Source: Lacihabitans sp. LS3-19 (GTDB lineage: Bacteria; Bacteroidota; Bacteroidia; Cytophagales; Spirosomataceae). From it: a DNA stretch of 64,000 bases. The notes below the pieces were generated by a model. The model saw nothing but the letters and a program-made list of their open reading frames with translations. It had not been told where the DNA came from and ran no database searches. Below are positions 41,761-50,733 of the stretch, one piece after another. The stretch is from assembly GCF_024343575.1 (NCBI RefSeq), contig NZ_RJUA01000008.1:54585-118584 (forward strand), read 5' to 3'. Position numbers and translations under genes: made by a program. Each line of letters begins with the position of its first letter. Position 1 is the first letter of the stretch.

Positions 41761-44289
41761 ATGAAGAATTGCTCACGCTTATTTTTTCTGTTCTTAATCC
41801 TATCAGCCAATTATTCTTTTTCGCAAAAAAACAGGCTGGAGACTTTAGAAAATTCGCTAAATGCTCTGCATGAAAAAGCCATGTTTAATGGTGTGGTTTT
41901 AGTGGCAAAGGACGGAAAGGCAGAATATCAAAAGGCATTTGGAATAAGCGATTACAAAACCAAAGCTCCGCTTTCCATAAATTCCGCTTTCAATCTGGCT
42001 TCAATTTCCAAGCAATTTGTGGCCATGATGATAATGATTCAGAAAGATCGTAACCAATTGGCATTTGACGATTTGGCACAAAAACATTTGCCTAATTTCC
42101 CATATCCAAATATTACAATTCGTCAATTACTTACACATACTTCGGGATTACCTGAATATTTTGACCTTGCATTTAAATACAATAACACCCTCGATACCCT
42201 TGACAACCACAAAATGTTACAACTTTTGGTTGATTTAAAACCCAAACTGAATTTTGAACCGGGCGAAAAATGGGAATATTGTAATACCGCCTATTTGATT
42301 TTAGCCTTAATAATTGAAAAAAATGCAGGAATGCCTTTTGAGGATTTTCTAAAAAAGGAAATTACAGCACCGCTTGGTTTAAAAAATACGTATGCTTTTT
42401 ATCTCAACATGAAAAACCCGAGTTCAATTGCGAAAGATAGAGTAATGGGTTTTGAAAGAGTAAATGGAGAAAATCAATTGAATGATTTGATGCGATTCGA
42501 TGGTGTGGTAGGCGATGGCAACATCTATTCGTCTGCCGAAGATTTATTGATTTGGGCAAATACTTTGGATAAATTGGTAAAACCAGAAACCTTAAAAGAA
42601 GCTTATATGCCCGTAAAACTAAACAACGGATCAACCTACAATTATGGTTTTGGTTGGGCAGTAGATGGCAAAAAGCTTTCGCATACTGGCAGTTGGGTTG
42701 GTTTTTTCAATAGTATCGAGCGAAATCTGGAAGATAATTCTGTTGTGATTTCCTTGAGCAATTCTACCAATTTCACTGCCCGTAAATATGTAAAAGCAGC
42801 CTTGGAAGGTAAAAATATAGATTTACCAATGACCGAATTAATTACCAACATAAAGCTTATCGATGGAACAGGAAATCCTGCAAGAAACCTATCTGTGAGG
42901 ATTTTAGATAAAAAAATCTGGGAAATTGGAAAATTAAAGGCTTTCAAAAACGAAACAGTGATTGATGGAAAAGGAAAAGTTTTGGCTCCAGGGTTTATAG
43001 ATTCGCATAGCCATCATTTTGGTGGTTTAGAAAAAGCCCCAGAAGCTATACCCACTGCAAATCAAGGAATTACGACTATTGTAATTGGTCAAGACGGTGG
43101 TAGTTACCCAATGGATACAATCGAAAACTTCATGAAACGCAGACCAGTTGCGGTGAATATTGCATCATACACTGGTCATGCCACATTAAGGGGAAAAGCG
43201 ATGGGCGTAAAGAGTTTGTATAGAAAAGCAAAGCCTGAAGAAATAGAAAAAATGAAGGGCTTTTTGGAAGAAGAAATGAAAAAAGGTTCACTGGGTTTAA
43301 ACACTGGTTTAGAATACGAATCAGCTTTTTTTTCTAACAAAGAAGAAGTAATAGAACTGGCCAAAACTGCTGCAAAATACGGTGGCAAATACATGAGCCA
43401 CATCAGAAGCGAAGACATCAATCTCAATGAAGCGATTGACGAAATCATAGAAATAGGTCGTATAACCATAATGCCAGTTCAGATTTCACACATCAAAATA
43501 GCCAAGAAAGACCAATGGGAGAAATCATCAGAAATATTGGCCCAATTGCAAAAAGCTAGAGCCGAAGGTATCAATATTACAGCAGATTGCTACCCTTATA
43601 ATTTCTGGAATTCTACGTTGCGGGTTTTGTTCCCCAATAGAGACTACACCAATCCAGAAGCAGCCGAATTTGCTGTAAATCAACTTTTTGACCCTTCACA
43701 ATCCGTTTTGGTAAGGTTTGCACCCAATAAAACCTATGCAGGAAAAACAATTACTGAAATAGCAAAACTTAGAAATGAAAAGCCTTCTGTTACCTTAATG
43801 AACCTTATAGCCATTGCGGCAGAATTTGAGGAGAAAAATCCAAATTTTGAGGAAAGCATAGAAGCCATTATGGCTAAATCTATGCATGACGCTGATGTTT
43901 CTAATTTCTTAAATTGGCCGCAAACGAACATTTGTTCAGATGGCTCATCGAGCGGGCATCCTCGTGGGCATGGCACTTTTACGCGGGTTTTAGCCAAATA
44001 TGTGCGAGAACAAAAACTGATGCCTTTAGAAACGGCCATTTACAAAATGACGGGACTCTCGGCAGAACATTTGGGCATAAAAGACCGAGGTATTATTGCA
44101 CCTGGCAATTACGCTGATTTGGTACTTTTTGACCCAAACACGGTAAAAGACAATGCTGACATCAAAAATGGAAAAGCACTTTCGACTGGCATTGAAAAAG
44201 TGTGGATAAACGGAGAAATAATTTTAGAAAACAATAAACCAACAGGTAAATACCCCGGCGTATTGATAAAAAGAGCGACAAATGAATAA
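41761..44289 (+). CDS. Serine beta-lactamase-like hydrolase fused to N-acyl-D-amino-acid deacylase
   Basis: An 842-residue exported fusion from ATG 41761 (signal peptide to ~21, ANYSFSQ); TTG 41734 would only add a poor extension. Domain 1 (~25-355): class C beta-lactamase/esterase fold with SISK (Ser nucleophile and Lys), YCN as the Tyr motif and HTG in KKLSHTGSWVG. Domain 2 (~360-842): D-aminoacylase amidohydrolase with GFIDSHSHHFGG, NQGITTIVIGQDGG, GLNTGLEYESAFFS, MSHIRSEDI and ICSDGSSSGHPRGHGTFTRV. It could trim peptide stems and release D-amino acids such as D-Glu in the periplasm. It is coupled to two D-glutamate-type genes by an 8-nt overlap. Confidence 0.88.
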   Translation: MKNCSRLFFLFLILSANYSFSQKNRLETLENSLNALHEKAMFNGVVLVAKDGKAEYQKAFGISDYKTKAPLSINSAFNLASISKQFVAMMIMIQKDRNQLAFDDLAQKHLPNFPYPNITIRQLLTHTSGLPEYFDLAFKYNNTLDTLDNHKMLQLLVDLKPKLNFEPGEKWEYCNTAYLILALIIEKNAGMPFEDFLKKEITAPLGLKNTYAFYLNMKNPSSIAKDRVMGFERVNGENQLNDLMRFDGVVGDGNIYSSAEDLLIWANTLDKLVKPETLKEAYMPVKLNNGSTYNYGFGWAVDGKKLSHTGSWVGFFNSIERNLEDNSVVISLSNSTNFTARKYVKAALEGKNIDLPMTELITNIKLIDGTGNPARNLSVRILDKKIWEIGKLKAFKNETVIDGKGKVLAPGFIDSHSHHFGGLEKAPEAIPTANQGITTIVIGQDGGSYPMDTIENFMKRRPVAVNIASYTGHATLRGKAMGVKSLYRKAKPEEIEKMKGFLEEEMKKGSLGLNTGLEYESAFFSNKEEVIELAKTAAKYGGKYMSHIRSEDINLNEAIDEIIEIGRITIMPVQISHIKIAKKDQWEKSSEILAQLQKARAEGINITADCYPYNFWNSTLRVLFPNRDYTNPEAAEFAVNQLFDPSQSVLVRFAPNKTYAGKTITEIAKLRNEKPSVTLMNLIAIAAEFEEKNPNFEESIEAIMAKSMHDADVSNFLNWPQTNICSDGSSSGHPRGHGTFTRVLAKYVREQKLMPLETAIYKMTGLSAEHLGIKDRGIIAPGNYADLVLFDPNTVKDNADIKNGKALSTGIEKVWINGEIILENNKPTGKYPGVLIKRATNE

Positions 44290-45331
44290 AGCGATTATAT
44301 TGACAAATGGACTATTGGTAAAAAATGATGCCAAAACTGCCCATGGATTGATAAGAGGAACTGAAAGATTCGAAATAATTGGGGTTGTAGACTGTCCTGA
44401 AAACGAAGGAAAAGATGCGGGAGATTTTTTAGATGGTAAAAATAGAAATATTCCGATTTTTGGAAGTTTGGCCTCTGCTATTTCAAACCTTAAAAACATA
44501 GAAAGTCTGGTAATTGGCGTGGCAACAATTGGTGGGATTTTACCTCCTGATATGGTTGAAACAATAAAAGAAGCCATAAAAAACAAAATTTCGATAGTTA
44601 ATGGTCTCCACGAATATCTCAACGACAAACCAGAAATGGTGGCTTTGGCAAATGAATATGGCGTAAGCTTAACAGATGTCAGAAAACCCAAAAGTAGAGA
44701 AAATTTAAATTTTTGGAGTGGTGAGATTTATAAAGTTACAGCACCTATTATAGCCGTAATGGGCATGGATTGTGCGATGGGTAAACGCACAACAGCTCGT
44801 TTGCTCACACAAATGTGCCGAGCAAATGCTCTAAAAGCAGAGATGATTTATACTGGACAAACGGGCTGGTTACAAGGCGGAAAATATGGTTTTATTTTTG
44901 ATTCAACTTTAAATGATTTCGTTTCTGGAGAACTAGAAAACGCGATAGTTAGTGCTTGGAAAGAAACCCAGGCCGATTTTTTGTTTTTAGAAGGTCAATC
45001 ATCTTTAAGGAATCCTAGCGGCCCATGTGGCTTTGAATATTTGATATCTGGCAATGCCAAATTTGTCGTACTCTTACATTCGCCCAAACGCAAATATTTC
45101 GACGATGACGAACATTGGGGCGAAATACCGAATGTAGAATCAGAAATTGAATTGATAGAAAAATTGGGCTCTAAAGTGATTGCCTTGGCACTACACACCG
45201 AAAAATGCACTGAGGAAGAATGCTATGCGTACCAAAAACAATATGAAGAATCACTCAATATACCTGTACTTTTACCGATTCAGCAAGGTGTTGAAAAGCT
45301 ATTACCTGTTCTCAAAAACCTGAAAAGATGA
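44282..45331 (+). CDS. dgcN: DUF1611 P-loop protein, DgcN-like (D-glutamate N-acetyltransferase)
   Basis: A 349-residue cytoplasmic protein of family DUF1611. N-terminal Rossmann-like domain (~1-145; VVDCPENEGKDAGDFLDGKN, LVIGVATIGGILPPDM). C-terminal P-loop domain with IIAVMGMDCAMGKRTTARLL (~155-175), YTGQTGWLQGGKYGFIFDS and LFLEGQSSLRNPSGPCGFEY. DUF1611 proteins next to a dipeptide-epimerase-like gene were characterised as DgcN, which acetylates D-glutamate. It overlaps the gene before by 8 nt and the gene after by 4 nt, so the three proteins act together. The symbol is assigned from family and context, not from an exact match. Confidence 0.8.
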   Translation: MNKAIILTNGLLVKNDAKTAHGLIRGTERFEIIGVVDCPENEGKDAGDFLDGKNRNIPIFGSLASAISNLKNIESLVIGVATIGGILPPDMVETIKEAIKNKISIVNGLHEYLNDKPEMVALANEYGVSLTDVRKPKSRENLNFWSGEIYKVTAPIIAVMGMDCAMGKRTTARLLTQMCRANALKAEMIYTGQTGWLQGGKYGFIFDSTLNDFVSGELENAIVSAWKETQADFLFLEGQSSLRNPSGPCGFEYLISGNAKFVVLLHSPKRKYFDDDEHWGEIPNVESEIELIEKLGSKVIALALHTEKCTEEECYAYQKQYEESLNIPVLLPIQQGVEKLLPVLKNLKR

Positions 45332-46398
45332 AAATAAAACATATCAGACCCTATTTAAAACACCTTCCACTTACCAAACCATATACGATAGCTTACAACA
45401 CTTTTACGGATGTTGAATTGGTTTTCTTGGAGATTGAATTAGAAGATGGGACAATTGGTTTGGGCTCGGCAAGTCCAGCAGAGGAAGTTGTAGGAGAAAA
45501 CTCAAAACAAACGTTGGGTAATTTACAATCTGAGTTTGTACAAAACTTGATTGGAAGGGATATTCGACATTTTCAACAAATAATTTTCGAAGCCCAAAAT
45601 CATTTCCCGAATTTACCAGGAACTTTAGCTGCTATTGATATTGCTTTGCATGATGCATTCGGTAAATTCTTGGGTATTTCTATTTCAGATTTTTACGGAC
45701 AAAAAATAAAATCCCTTCCAACTTCGGTCACCATTGGTATTATGAATGTGGAAGAAACATTAAAAGAAGCCGAGAATTTTAAGCAATTAGGTTTTAGAAT
45801 TTTGAAAGTAAAAACTGGCCATAATGTGGAGGAAGACATTGAGCGAGTTAGAAAAATCCATGAAAAATATGGCAATGGCCTAAAGGTTAGAGTTGATGCC
45901 AACCAAGGTTATGATGTAAACGATCTATTGAAATTTGTTAGAAATACCGAAAAACTTGGCTTGGAGTTGATTGAGCAGCCCATACCAGTTGGGAAAGAGA
46001 AAGATTTGATGAAAATAGATACCGATATTAGACAGATATTGTGCGGGGATGAATCTATGAAAAATCCGAAATATGCTTTGAAATTCGCAGCTGAACCAAA
46101 ACCATTTGGTATTTACAACATCAAGCTCATGAAATGTGGCGGCCTTAAAGGAGCTTTTGAAATAGCGACTATAGCACAAAATGCAGCGATTGATCTTTTC
46201 TGGGGATGTAATGACGAAAGCATTGTAAGTATAACGGCAGCCTTACATACGGCCTATTGCTGTCCGAATACCAAATATATAGACCTCGATGGAAGTTTTG
46301 ATTTGGCGGAAGATTTGGTTTCCGGTGGGTTTACAATTGAGGATGGATATTTGAAAATTAATAAACAGGCTGGATTTGGGTATCAGAAGCTGGGATGA
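45328..46398 (+). CDS. dgcA: Enolase-superfamily racemase, DgcA-like (N-acetyl-D-glutamate racemase / dipeptide epimerase)
   Basis: A 356-residue enzyme of the muconate-lactonising subgroup. Catalytic acid/base lysines Lys160 and Lys162 (ILKVKTG) and Lys266 (NIKLMKCGG); metal ligands Asp190 (RVDANQG), Glu216 (LIEQPI) and Asp241 (CGDES). Family members are L-Ala-D/L-Glu epimerases. Those beside DUF1611 genes racemise N-acetyl-D-glutamate to N-acetyl-L-glutamate (DgcA). With the upstream D-aminoacylase fusion this makes a coherent route for D-Glu from cell-wall peptides. Classic Ala-Glu epimerase activity cannot be excluded. Confidence 0.85.
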   Translation: MKIKHIRPYLKHLPLTKPYTIAYNTFTDVELVFLEIELEDGTIGLGSASPAEEVVGENSKQTLGNLQSEFVQNLIGRDIRHFQQIIFEAQNHFPNLPGTLAAIDIALHDAFGKFLGISISDFYGQKIKSLPTSVTIGIMNVEETLKEAENFKQLGFRILKVKTGHNVEEDIERVRKIHEKYGNGLKVRVDANQGYDVNDLLKFVRNTEKLGLELIEQPIPVGKEKDLMKIDTDIRQILCGDESMKNPKYALKFAAEPKPFGIYNIKLMKCGGLKGAFEIATIAQNAAIDLFWGCNDESIVSITAALHTAYCCPNTKYIDLDGSFDLAEDLVSGGFTIEDGYLKINKQAGFGYQKLG

Positions 46399-46406
46399 AT
46401 AGGAAA

Positions 46407-46722
46407 TTAATCAATCCCATTTAGCCAGATATCAAGGTCTTTCTCATTAATATCTGACTGCTCAGATTTATCGTAAATAGAGAGTAAATATACTTTTTTA
46501 TCTATGACCTTAAAATGTGTTATAACTCTAGCACCACCGCTTTTGCCTTTTTGTTTTGATGCAATTGCAAAACGAATTTTGTTACAGCTATTTTTGAGTT
46601 TAAATCCTAATTCTGGATTGATTTTTAAAGAGTTAACTAGTTGGTTTCAACGATGGGTATTTTTGGGCTAATCGATTTAATTGTTTAGCAAAATAAGCTA
46701 TTACATCTACATTATAGTTCAT
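46407..46722 (-). pseudogene. Frameshifted RelE/ParE-type toxin
   Basis: The ATG at 46722 overlaps the antitoxin stop by 11 nt. Frame 1 gives MNYNVDVIAYFAKQLNRL ... KYPSLKPTS and then stops near 46636. A second frame takes over with QLVNSLKINPELG, KNSCNKIRFAIASKQKGKSG, GARVITHF and YLLSIYDKSEQSD, ending TAA at 46407. These are the two halves of a RelE-superfamily mRNA interferase; about four residues and the frame are missing at the joint (around 46640), fitting a small deletion. Translation as one protein would need frameshifting, so I call it inactive. Confidence 0.75.
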
Positions 46723-46918
46723 TTAGCAGTTCCTCAGCCGTTTGTAATTTTATTTTGCCTTGTTTCGCAAGTTTCACTTCATCTTTAGATGCTTTTAATT
46801 CTTTTAAGAATTTGGCTTTGCTAGGACTTATTGATTCAGTTTTTACAAATGATAAACTCCTCAACAATTCCATTACAAAATCTACTTTATTCTCCTTTAT
46901 ATCTATAATAACTTTCAT
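46712..46918 (-). CDS. Antitoxin of a type II toxin-antitoxin pair
   Basis: A 68-residue protein (MKVIIDIKENKVDFVMELLR ... SKDEVKLAKQGKIKLQTAEE). The N-terminal beta-strand plus helices and acidic/Lys-rich C-terminus fit the small DUF2683-like antitoxins that precede RelE-type toxins in Bacteroidota. The stop overlaps the toxin start. The reading frame is intact although the toxin is broken, so it may now be an orphan antitoxin. Confidence 0.75.
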   Translation of the reverse strand: MKVIIDIKENKVDFVMELLRSLSFVKTESISPSKAKFLKELKASKDEVKLAKQGKIKLQTAEELLNEL

Positions 46919-47250
46919 ATAATATTATTTTCAAAAAAAAATCTTGCGTAAAGTTAAACAATTTAATAAAATCGACAATAATTACTTAGACCTAATATAT
47001 AAAGGAATCTTTCATATTTCAATTTGATAAATATCCCATAATCTTAACAAGGTTTCAATCATCTTCTAAATTTTTTTGTAAAAAACATCCTCCCAATGCA
47101 ACTCCTCCCCCATTTACTGCATCCTTTACACAAAAAACCACTCATCATTAAAATAAAACCACTTATGTATAAGCCACTACTTTGTTATGCATAATACTAT
47201 AAGTTTGCACAAGAAAAACAAAGCTATTACAAAAGACAAGTACTAAAAAA
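46919..47250. other. 332-bp spacer before the outer-membrane barrel gene
   Basis: AT-rich, no ORF; it holds the promoter at 47182-47207 and nothing else recognised. Confidence 0.6.
47182..47207 (+). promoter_or_regulatory. Promoter of the outer-membrane barrel gene
   Basis: TTG (47182-47184), 15-nt spacer, TAAGTTTG (47200-47207). The -7 is a perfect match; the spacing is short. It lies about 45 nt before the ATG. Confidence 0.45.
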
Positions 47251-49716
47251 ATGAAAAAGCTATTACTTTTAAAAATTGCCTTATTGGCAACCATGAATTC
47301 TTTTGCCCAAAATTCTGGGACTGTATCGGGAACTATTCTCGATGAAAAATCTGAAATATTGCCCTTTACCAATGTCTTATTGCTAAACGCAAAAGACAGT
47401 ACTTTGGCAAAAGCAGTTACATCTGACATCGACGGTAAATTTAAGATTGAAAATGCCGCCTTCAACAACTATTTGCTAAAGATTTCGATGGTAGGTTATG
47501 GCGAATTATACACGCCAAAATTTATTCTGAACGCCGAAAAACCTAATTTCAATTTCGAACCACTGAAACTCAAGCAACAAACACAAATGCTGGCGGAAGT
47601 TAGCGTAACTGCCAAAAAGCCCTTTATAGAGCAACAGATTGATAAGACTGTTGTAAATGTAGAAAACAGTATTGTAGCTTCTGGCAGCACCTTGTTAGAA
47701 ATATTGGAAAAATCCCCTGGCATAGTTGTGGACAGACAAAACAATGCCTTGAAACTTAAAAACAAAACGGGTGTAACGGTGATGATAGATGGAAAAAGAA
47801 ACTATCTTTCAAGCGAAGCATTGATGCAGTTTTTGAGTAATTTGAACAGTGAGCAAGTGGTCTCTATAGAAATTATCACCAATCCTTCTTCAAAATATGA
47901 CGCTCAAGGAAACTCTGGAATAATTAACATTAAACTAAAGAAAAACCAAAACTTCGGCACAAATGGTACATTAACATTATCCGCAGGAAATACGTTTTTA
48001 CCTAATGCACCCAATGACATTTCTAGATTTTCGACCAATCTAAGCCTTAACCATAGAAATGAAAAATGGAATATCTACGGCAACGTAAATCCTGGAAAAA
48101 ACAAGTGGTACAATGACAATACGCTAATAAGATCAACGAATTATGAAGGTCTAAGGTCAGAATTTAATCAAAGTTCACAAAGATTGGGCAGCGGAGCTTA
48201 TTGGAACGGAAAAGTGGGTGCTGACTATTTTTTAAGCAAAAAAACTACCTTGGGTGCCATGGCTGATATAAACAATTGGAATGGAAACGGAAATAGTACT
48301 GGCCTAACCAATATTCTTGAAATCCAAAACGGCGTAAATACGGCAAGTTCACTAGTGCCAACATCCGTTTCAGATAATTCAAATTTCAACTTTACCGGGA
48401 ACTTCAACATCAAACACAATTTTGATGAAAAAGGGAAAGAAATGACGGTGGACTTGGACTACAGTGGCTTTAACAACAAAGGAAACCAAAATTTTGACAA
48501 CAGGTTCTATGACGCTAACAATCAGCAAACCAGTGCCTTAATCCAAAGAAACCCTACATCGACCATTATTGACATTTTTGCCATAAAAACAGATTTTACG
48601 ATACCTACAAAAAACAAAGCAAAGGTAGACTTTGGTGTAAAAAGTAGCTTCGTAAAAACAGATAACGACTTTACTTTTGAACAACAAATAGACAATACTT
48701 GGGTAAATGACGAAGGAAAAACCAATCATTTTATTTACAAAGAATTTGTAAATGCTGCTTATGTAAATTATGGGAAACAGTTTAAAAAAGTAGGTGTACA
48801 AGCTGGCTTGAGAGCAGAATATACCAAGTCTGAGGGAAATTCACTTACACTTAACAAAGTAGTTCCGAAAGAATACCTTAGTTTGTTTCCTACCCTTTTT
48901 GTAAATCAAAAATTAGGAAAAAACCATGCTACCAGATATAGCTATAGCCGTAGAATAGGCCGACCGAACTATCAACAATTGAATCCGTTCATATTTTTCT
49001 TGGATCCGTATACCTTCCAAAAAGGAAACGAATTTTTGAATCCTGAATTTACAGACAATGCTGAAGTAACTTATACCTATAAAGATGCTGCTTCGTTATC
49101 ATTAGGTTATGCTTTTACCAAAGACAATATGTTTGATATCATAGAGCAAGAAGATGCAACCAGAAAAACTTTCCAAACCACTACTAACCTTGACAAAGTA
49201 GAGAATTTTTCGGCAAATTTATCTTTCCCGATACCCGTAAGAAAATGGTGGATGATGAACAATAATTTCAGTGTATATTATACAAGATACAGAGATAATA
49301 ACGTAAGTGGTGGTGTATTGGATGTAGGACAAACAGCCTTTAATTTTTACACAGGAAATACTTTTACATTCAAAAAAGGGTGGTCTGCAGAGGCTAGCAT
49401 GTGGTATAACTCGCCAAACCTATTGGGTATAATCAAACAAACTAAACCTCAGTATGCTATCAATGCAGGTGTACAAAAGAAAATCAACAAGGCTTCAAAA
49501 ATAAAACTGAATGCCAATGATATATTTTTGACTTCGTTTTTTAACGGAAAAATAGACTACCAAAACATTGATTTACAAGTAAATAATAGATGGGCTAGCA
49601 GAAGAGTTTCTTTGACTTACACCTATAATTTTGGTAACCAAAATGTAAAAAGTGCTAGAAGAAGAAGTACTGCTACGGATGATTTGAAAAGTAGAGCCGG
49701 AGGCGGCCAAAACTAA
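47251..49716 (+). CDS. TonB-receptor-like outer-membrane beta-barrel protein
   Basis: An 821-residue outer-membrane protein. Signal peptide to ~20; CarboxypepD_reg-like domain (~22-105, GTVSGTILDEKSEILPFTNV, SDIDGKFKIENAAFNNYLLK); plug-like domain (~120-230, LAEVSVTAKKPFIEQQIDKT, LLEILEKSPGIVVDRQNNAL, VTVMIDGKRNYLSSEALMQF); and an OMP_b-brl_3 barrel to the end with SYSRRIGRPNYQQLNPF. It lacks a paired SusD gene, so it belongs to the stand-alone receptor-like barrel family. Ligand unknown. A basic tail (SARRRSTATDDLKSRAGGGQ) ends it. A shared terminator separates it from the convergent hydrolase gene. Confidence 0.9.
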   Translation: MKKLLLLKIALLATMNSFAQNSGTVSGTILDEKSEILPFTNVLLLNAKDSTLAKAVTSDIDGKFKIENAAFNNYLLKISMVGYGELYTPKFILNAEKPNFNFEPLKLKQQTQMLAEVSVTAKKPFIEQQIDKTVVNVENSIVASGSTLLEILEKSPGIVVDRQNNALKLKNKTGVTVMIDGKRNYLSSEALMQFLSNLNSEQVVSIEIITNPSSKYDAQGNSGIINIKLKKNQNFGTNGTLTLSAGNTFLPNAPNDISRFSTNLSLNHRNEKWNIYGNVNPGKNKWYNDNTLIRSTNYEGLRSEFNQSSQRLGSGAYWNGKVGADYFLSKKTTLGAMADINNWNGNGNSTGLTNILEIQNGVNTASSLVPTSVSDNSNFNFTGNFNIKHNFDEKGKEMTVDLDYSGFNNKGNQNFDNRFYDANNQQTSALIQRNPTSTIIDIFAIKTDFTIPTKNKAKVDFGVKSSFVKTDNDFTFEQQIDNTWVNDEGKTNHFIYKEFVNAAYVNYGKQFKKVGVQAGLRAEYTKSEGNSLTLNKVVPKEYLSLFPTLFVNQKLGKNHATRYSYSRRIGRPNYQQLNPFIFFLDPYTFQKGNEFLNPEFTDNAEVTYTYKDAASLSLGYAFTKDNMFDIIEQEDATRKTFQTTTNLDKVENFSANLSFPIPVRKWWMMNNNFSVYYTRYRDNNVSGGVLDVGQTAFNFYTGNTFTFKKGWSAEASMWYNSPNLLGIIKQTKPQYAINAGVQKKINKASKIKLNANDIFLTSFFNGKIDYQNIDLQVNNRWASRRVSLTYTYNFGNQNVKSARRRSTATDDLKSRAGGGQN

Positions 49717-49736
49717 TTTTTATAAAGTCTGAATTT

Positions 49737-49767
49737 TAAAACATTTCCTTTTTGAGGAAATGTTTTT
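49737..49767. terminator. Bidirectional terminator
   Basis: AAACATTTCC ... GGAAATGTTT (49739-49748 / 49756-49765) with A-tract on the left and T-run on the right, serving both convergent genes. Confidence 0.8.
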
Positions 49768-50724
49768 TTATTTTTGTTTTTGATAAAACTCCCAAGCTAA
49801 GTCTTCTACCAAACTATGTTTTTGACCTTTAACCATAAACCCTACGTGACCACCGTTTTTGGGAAGCAATAAATGCAAATTCTTGTTATCTTCAGCACCT
49901 TTTAAATCAAAGCATTCTGAGCTCATAAATGGGTCGTTTAATGCTTGAATGATCAATGCGGGCACATTTATGAATTTCAAAAGAGGTTTAGAGGAAGCTT
50001 GTTCATAAAAATCTTTGGCATTTGCGTATCCGTGTAAAGGTGCGGTATATCTTGAATCAAAAACCTCAAAATCCTTCACTTCTTCTTTATAACCTGCATA
50101 TTTTAGATGCGGATGGTTGGGATAGAGCTGGGCTTTTTGCTCAATCTTTTTTCCTAGTTTATTGATAAACCGTGTCATATAAAATCGCTTGCCTTTTTTA
50201 TACAATTCTGCCACCGAACTTGGTAAATCCAAAGGGACAGATGCCACTATAGCCGCTTTCACCTGAGATGGAACAGCCTCAGCATATTCGCCCAAAAGTC
50301 TGAGCGTCAAACTTCCTCCCATACTGAAACCCGCCAAAACTATTTCTTCATAGCCCAATGAGATAGCATATTCTAATACTATTTTCAAATCTCCAGCATC
50401 CCCATGATGGTAAAATCTCGGCAAGCGGTTAGGTTCCCCACTACAACTGCGGGCATTCCAGCCAAGACCATCGAAGCCTTCAGGAATAAATTTTGCCAAC
50501 ATGCCCGTTACATAATGACGCGTAGAATCGCCCTCAAGGCCGTGTGTGGCTATAATGAGCTTCTTATTTCCAGATTTCACCCAATCTAGATCCAAGAAAT
50601 CACCGTCTTCCAATTCTAACCTTTCTCTTTGGTAAGGAACAGGTATTTTTCGAAAAACACTTGGATAAATGGTCTGAAAGTGCCCTCCTATTTGCCAAAA
50701 AGGCGGTTTGAAATCTGGCGACAT
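49768..50724 (-). CDS. YheT-like alpha/beta hydrolase
   Basis: A 318-residue cytoplasmic alpha/beta hydrolase of the YheT (UPF0017/ABHD1) family. The start FKPPFWQIGGHFQTIYPSVF is diagnostic. LIIATHGLEGDSTRHYV carries the HG oxyanion region. The nucleophile elbow is AGFSMGGSLTLRLLG (Ser). GLGWNARSCSGEPNRLPRFY is the family's conserved block. The Asp is in INVPALIIQALNDPFM and the His in KNGGHVGFM. The likely substrate is an acyl or lipid ester. It follows the KAS III gene by 9 nt, which supports a lipid role. Confidence 0.9.
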   Translation of the reverse strand: MSPDFKPPFWQIGGHFQTIYPSVFRKIPVPYQRERLELEDGDFLDLDWVKSGNKKLIIATHGLEGDSTRHYVTGMLAKFIPEGFDGLGWNARSCSGEPNRLPRFYHHGDAGDLKIVLEYAISLGYEEIVLAGFSMGGSLTLRLLGEYAEAVPSQVKAAIVASVPLDLPSSVAELYKKGKRFYMTRFINKLGKKIEQKAQLYPNHPHLKYAGYKEEVKDFEVFDSRYTAPLHGYANAKDFYEQASSKPLLKFINVPALIIQALNDPFMSSECFDLKGAEDNKNLHLLLPKNGGHVGFMVKGQKHSLVEDLAWEFYQKQK

Positions 50725-50733
50725 AAATATTTT

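Noticed and set aside
43914..44117. 67-codon plus-strand frame inside the D-aminoacylase domain
   Set aside because: Overlaps a well-conserved coding region in another frame.
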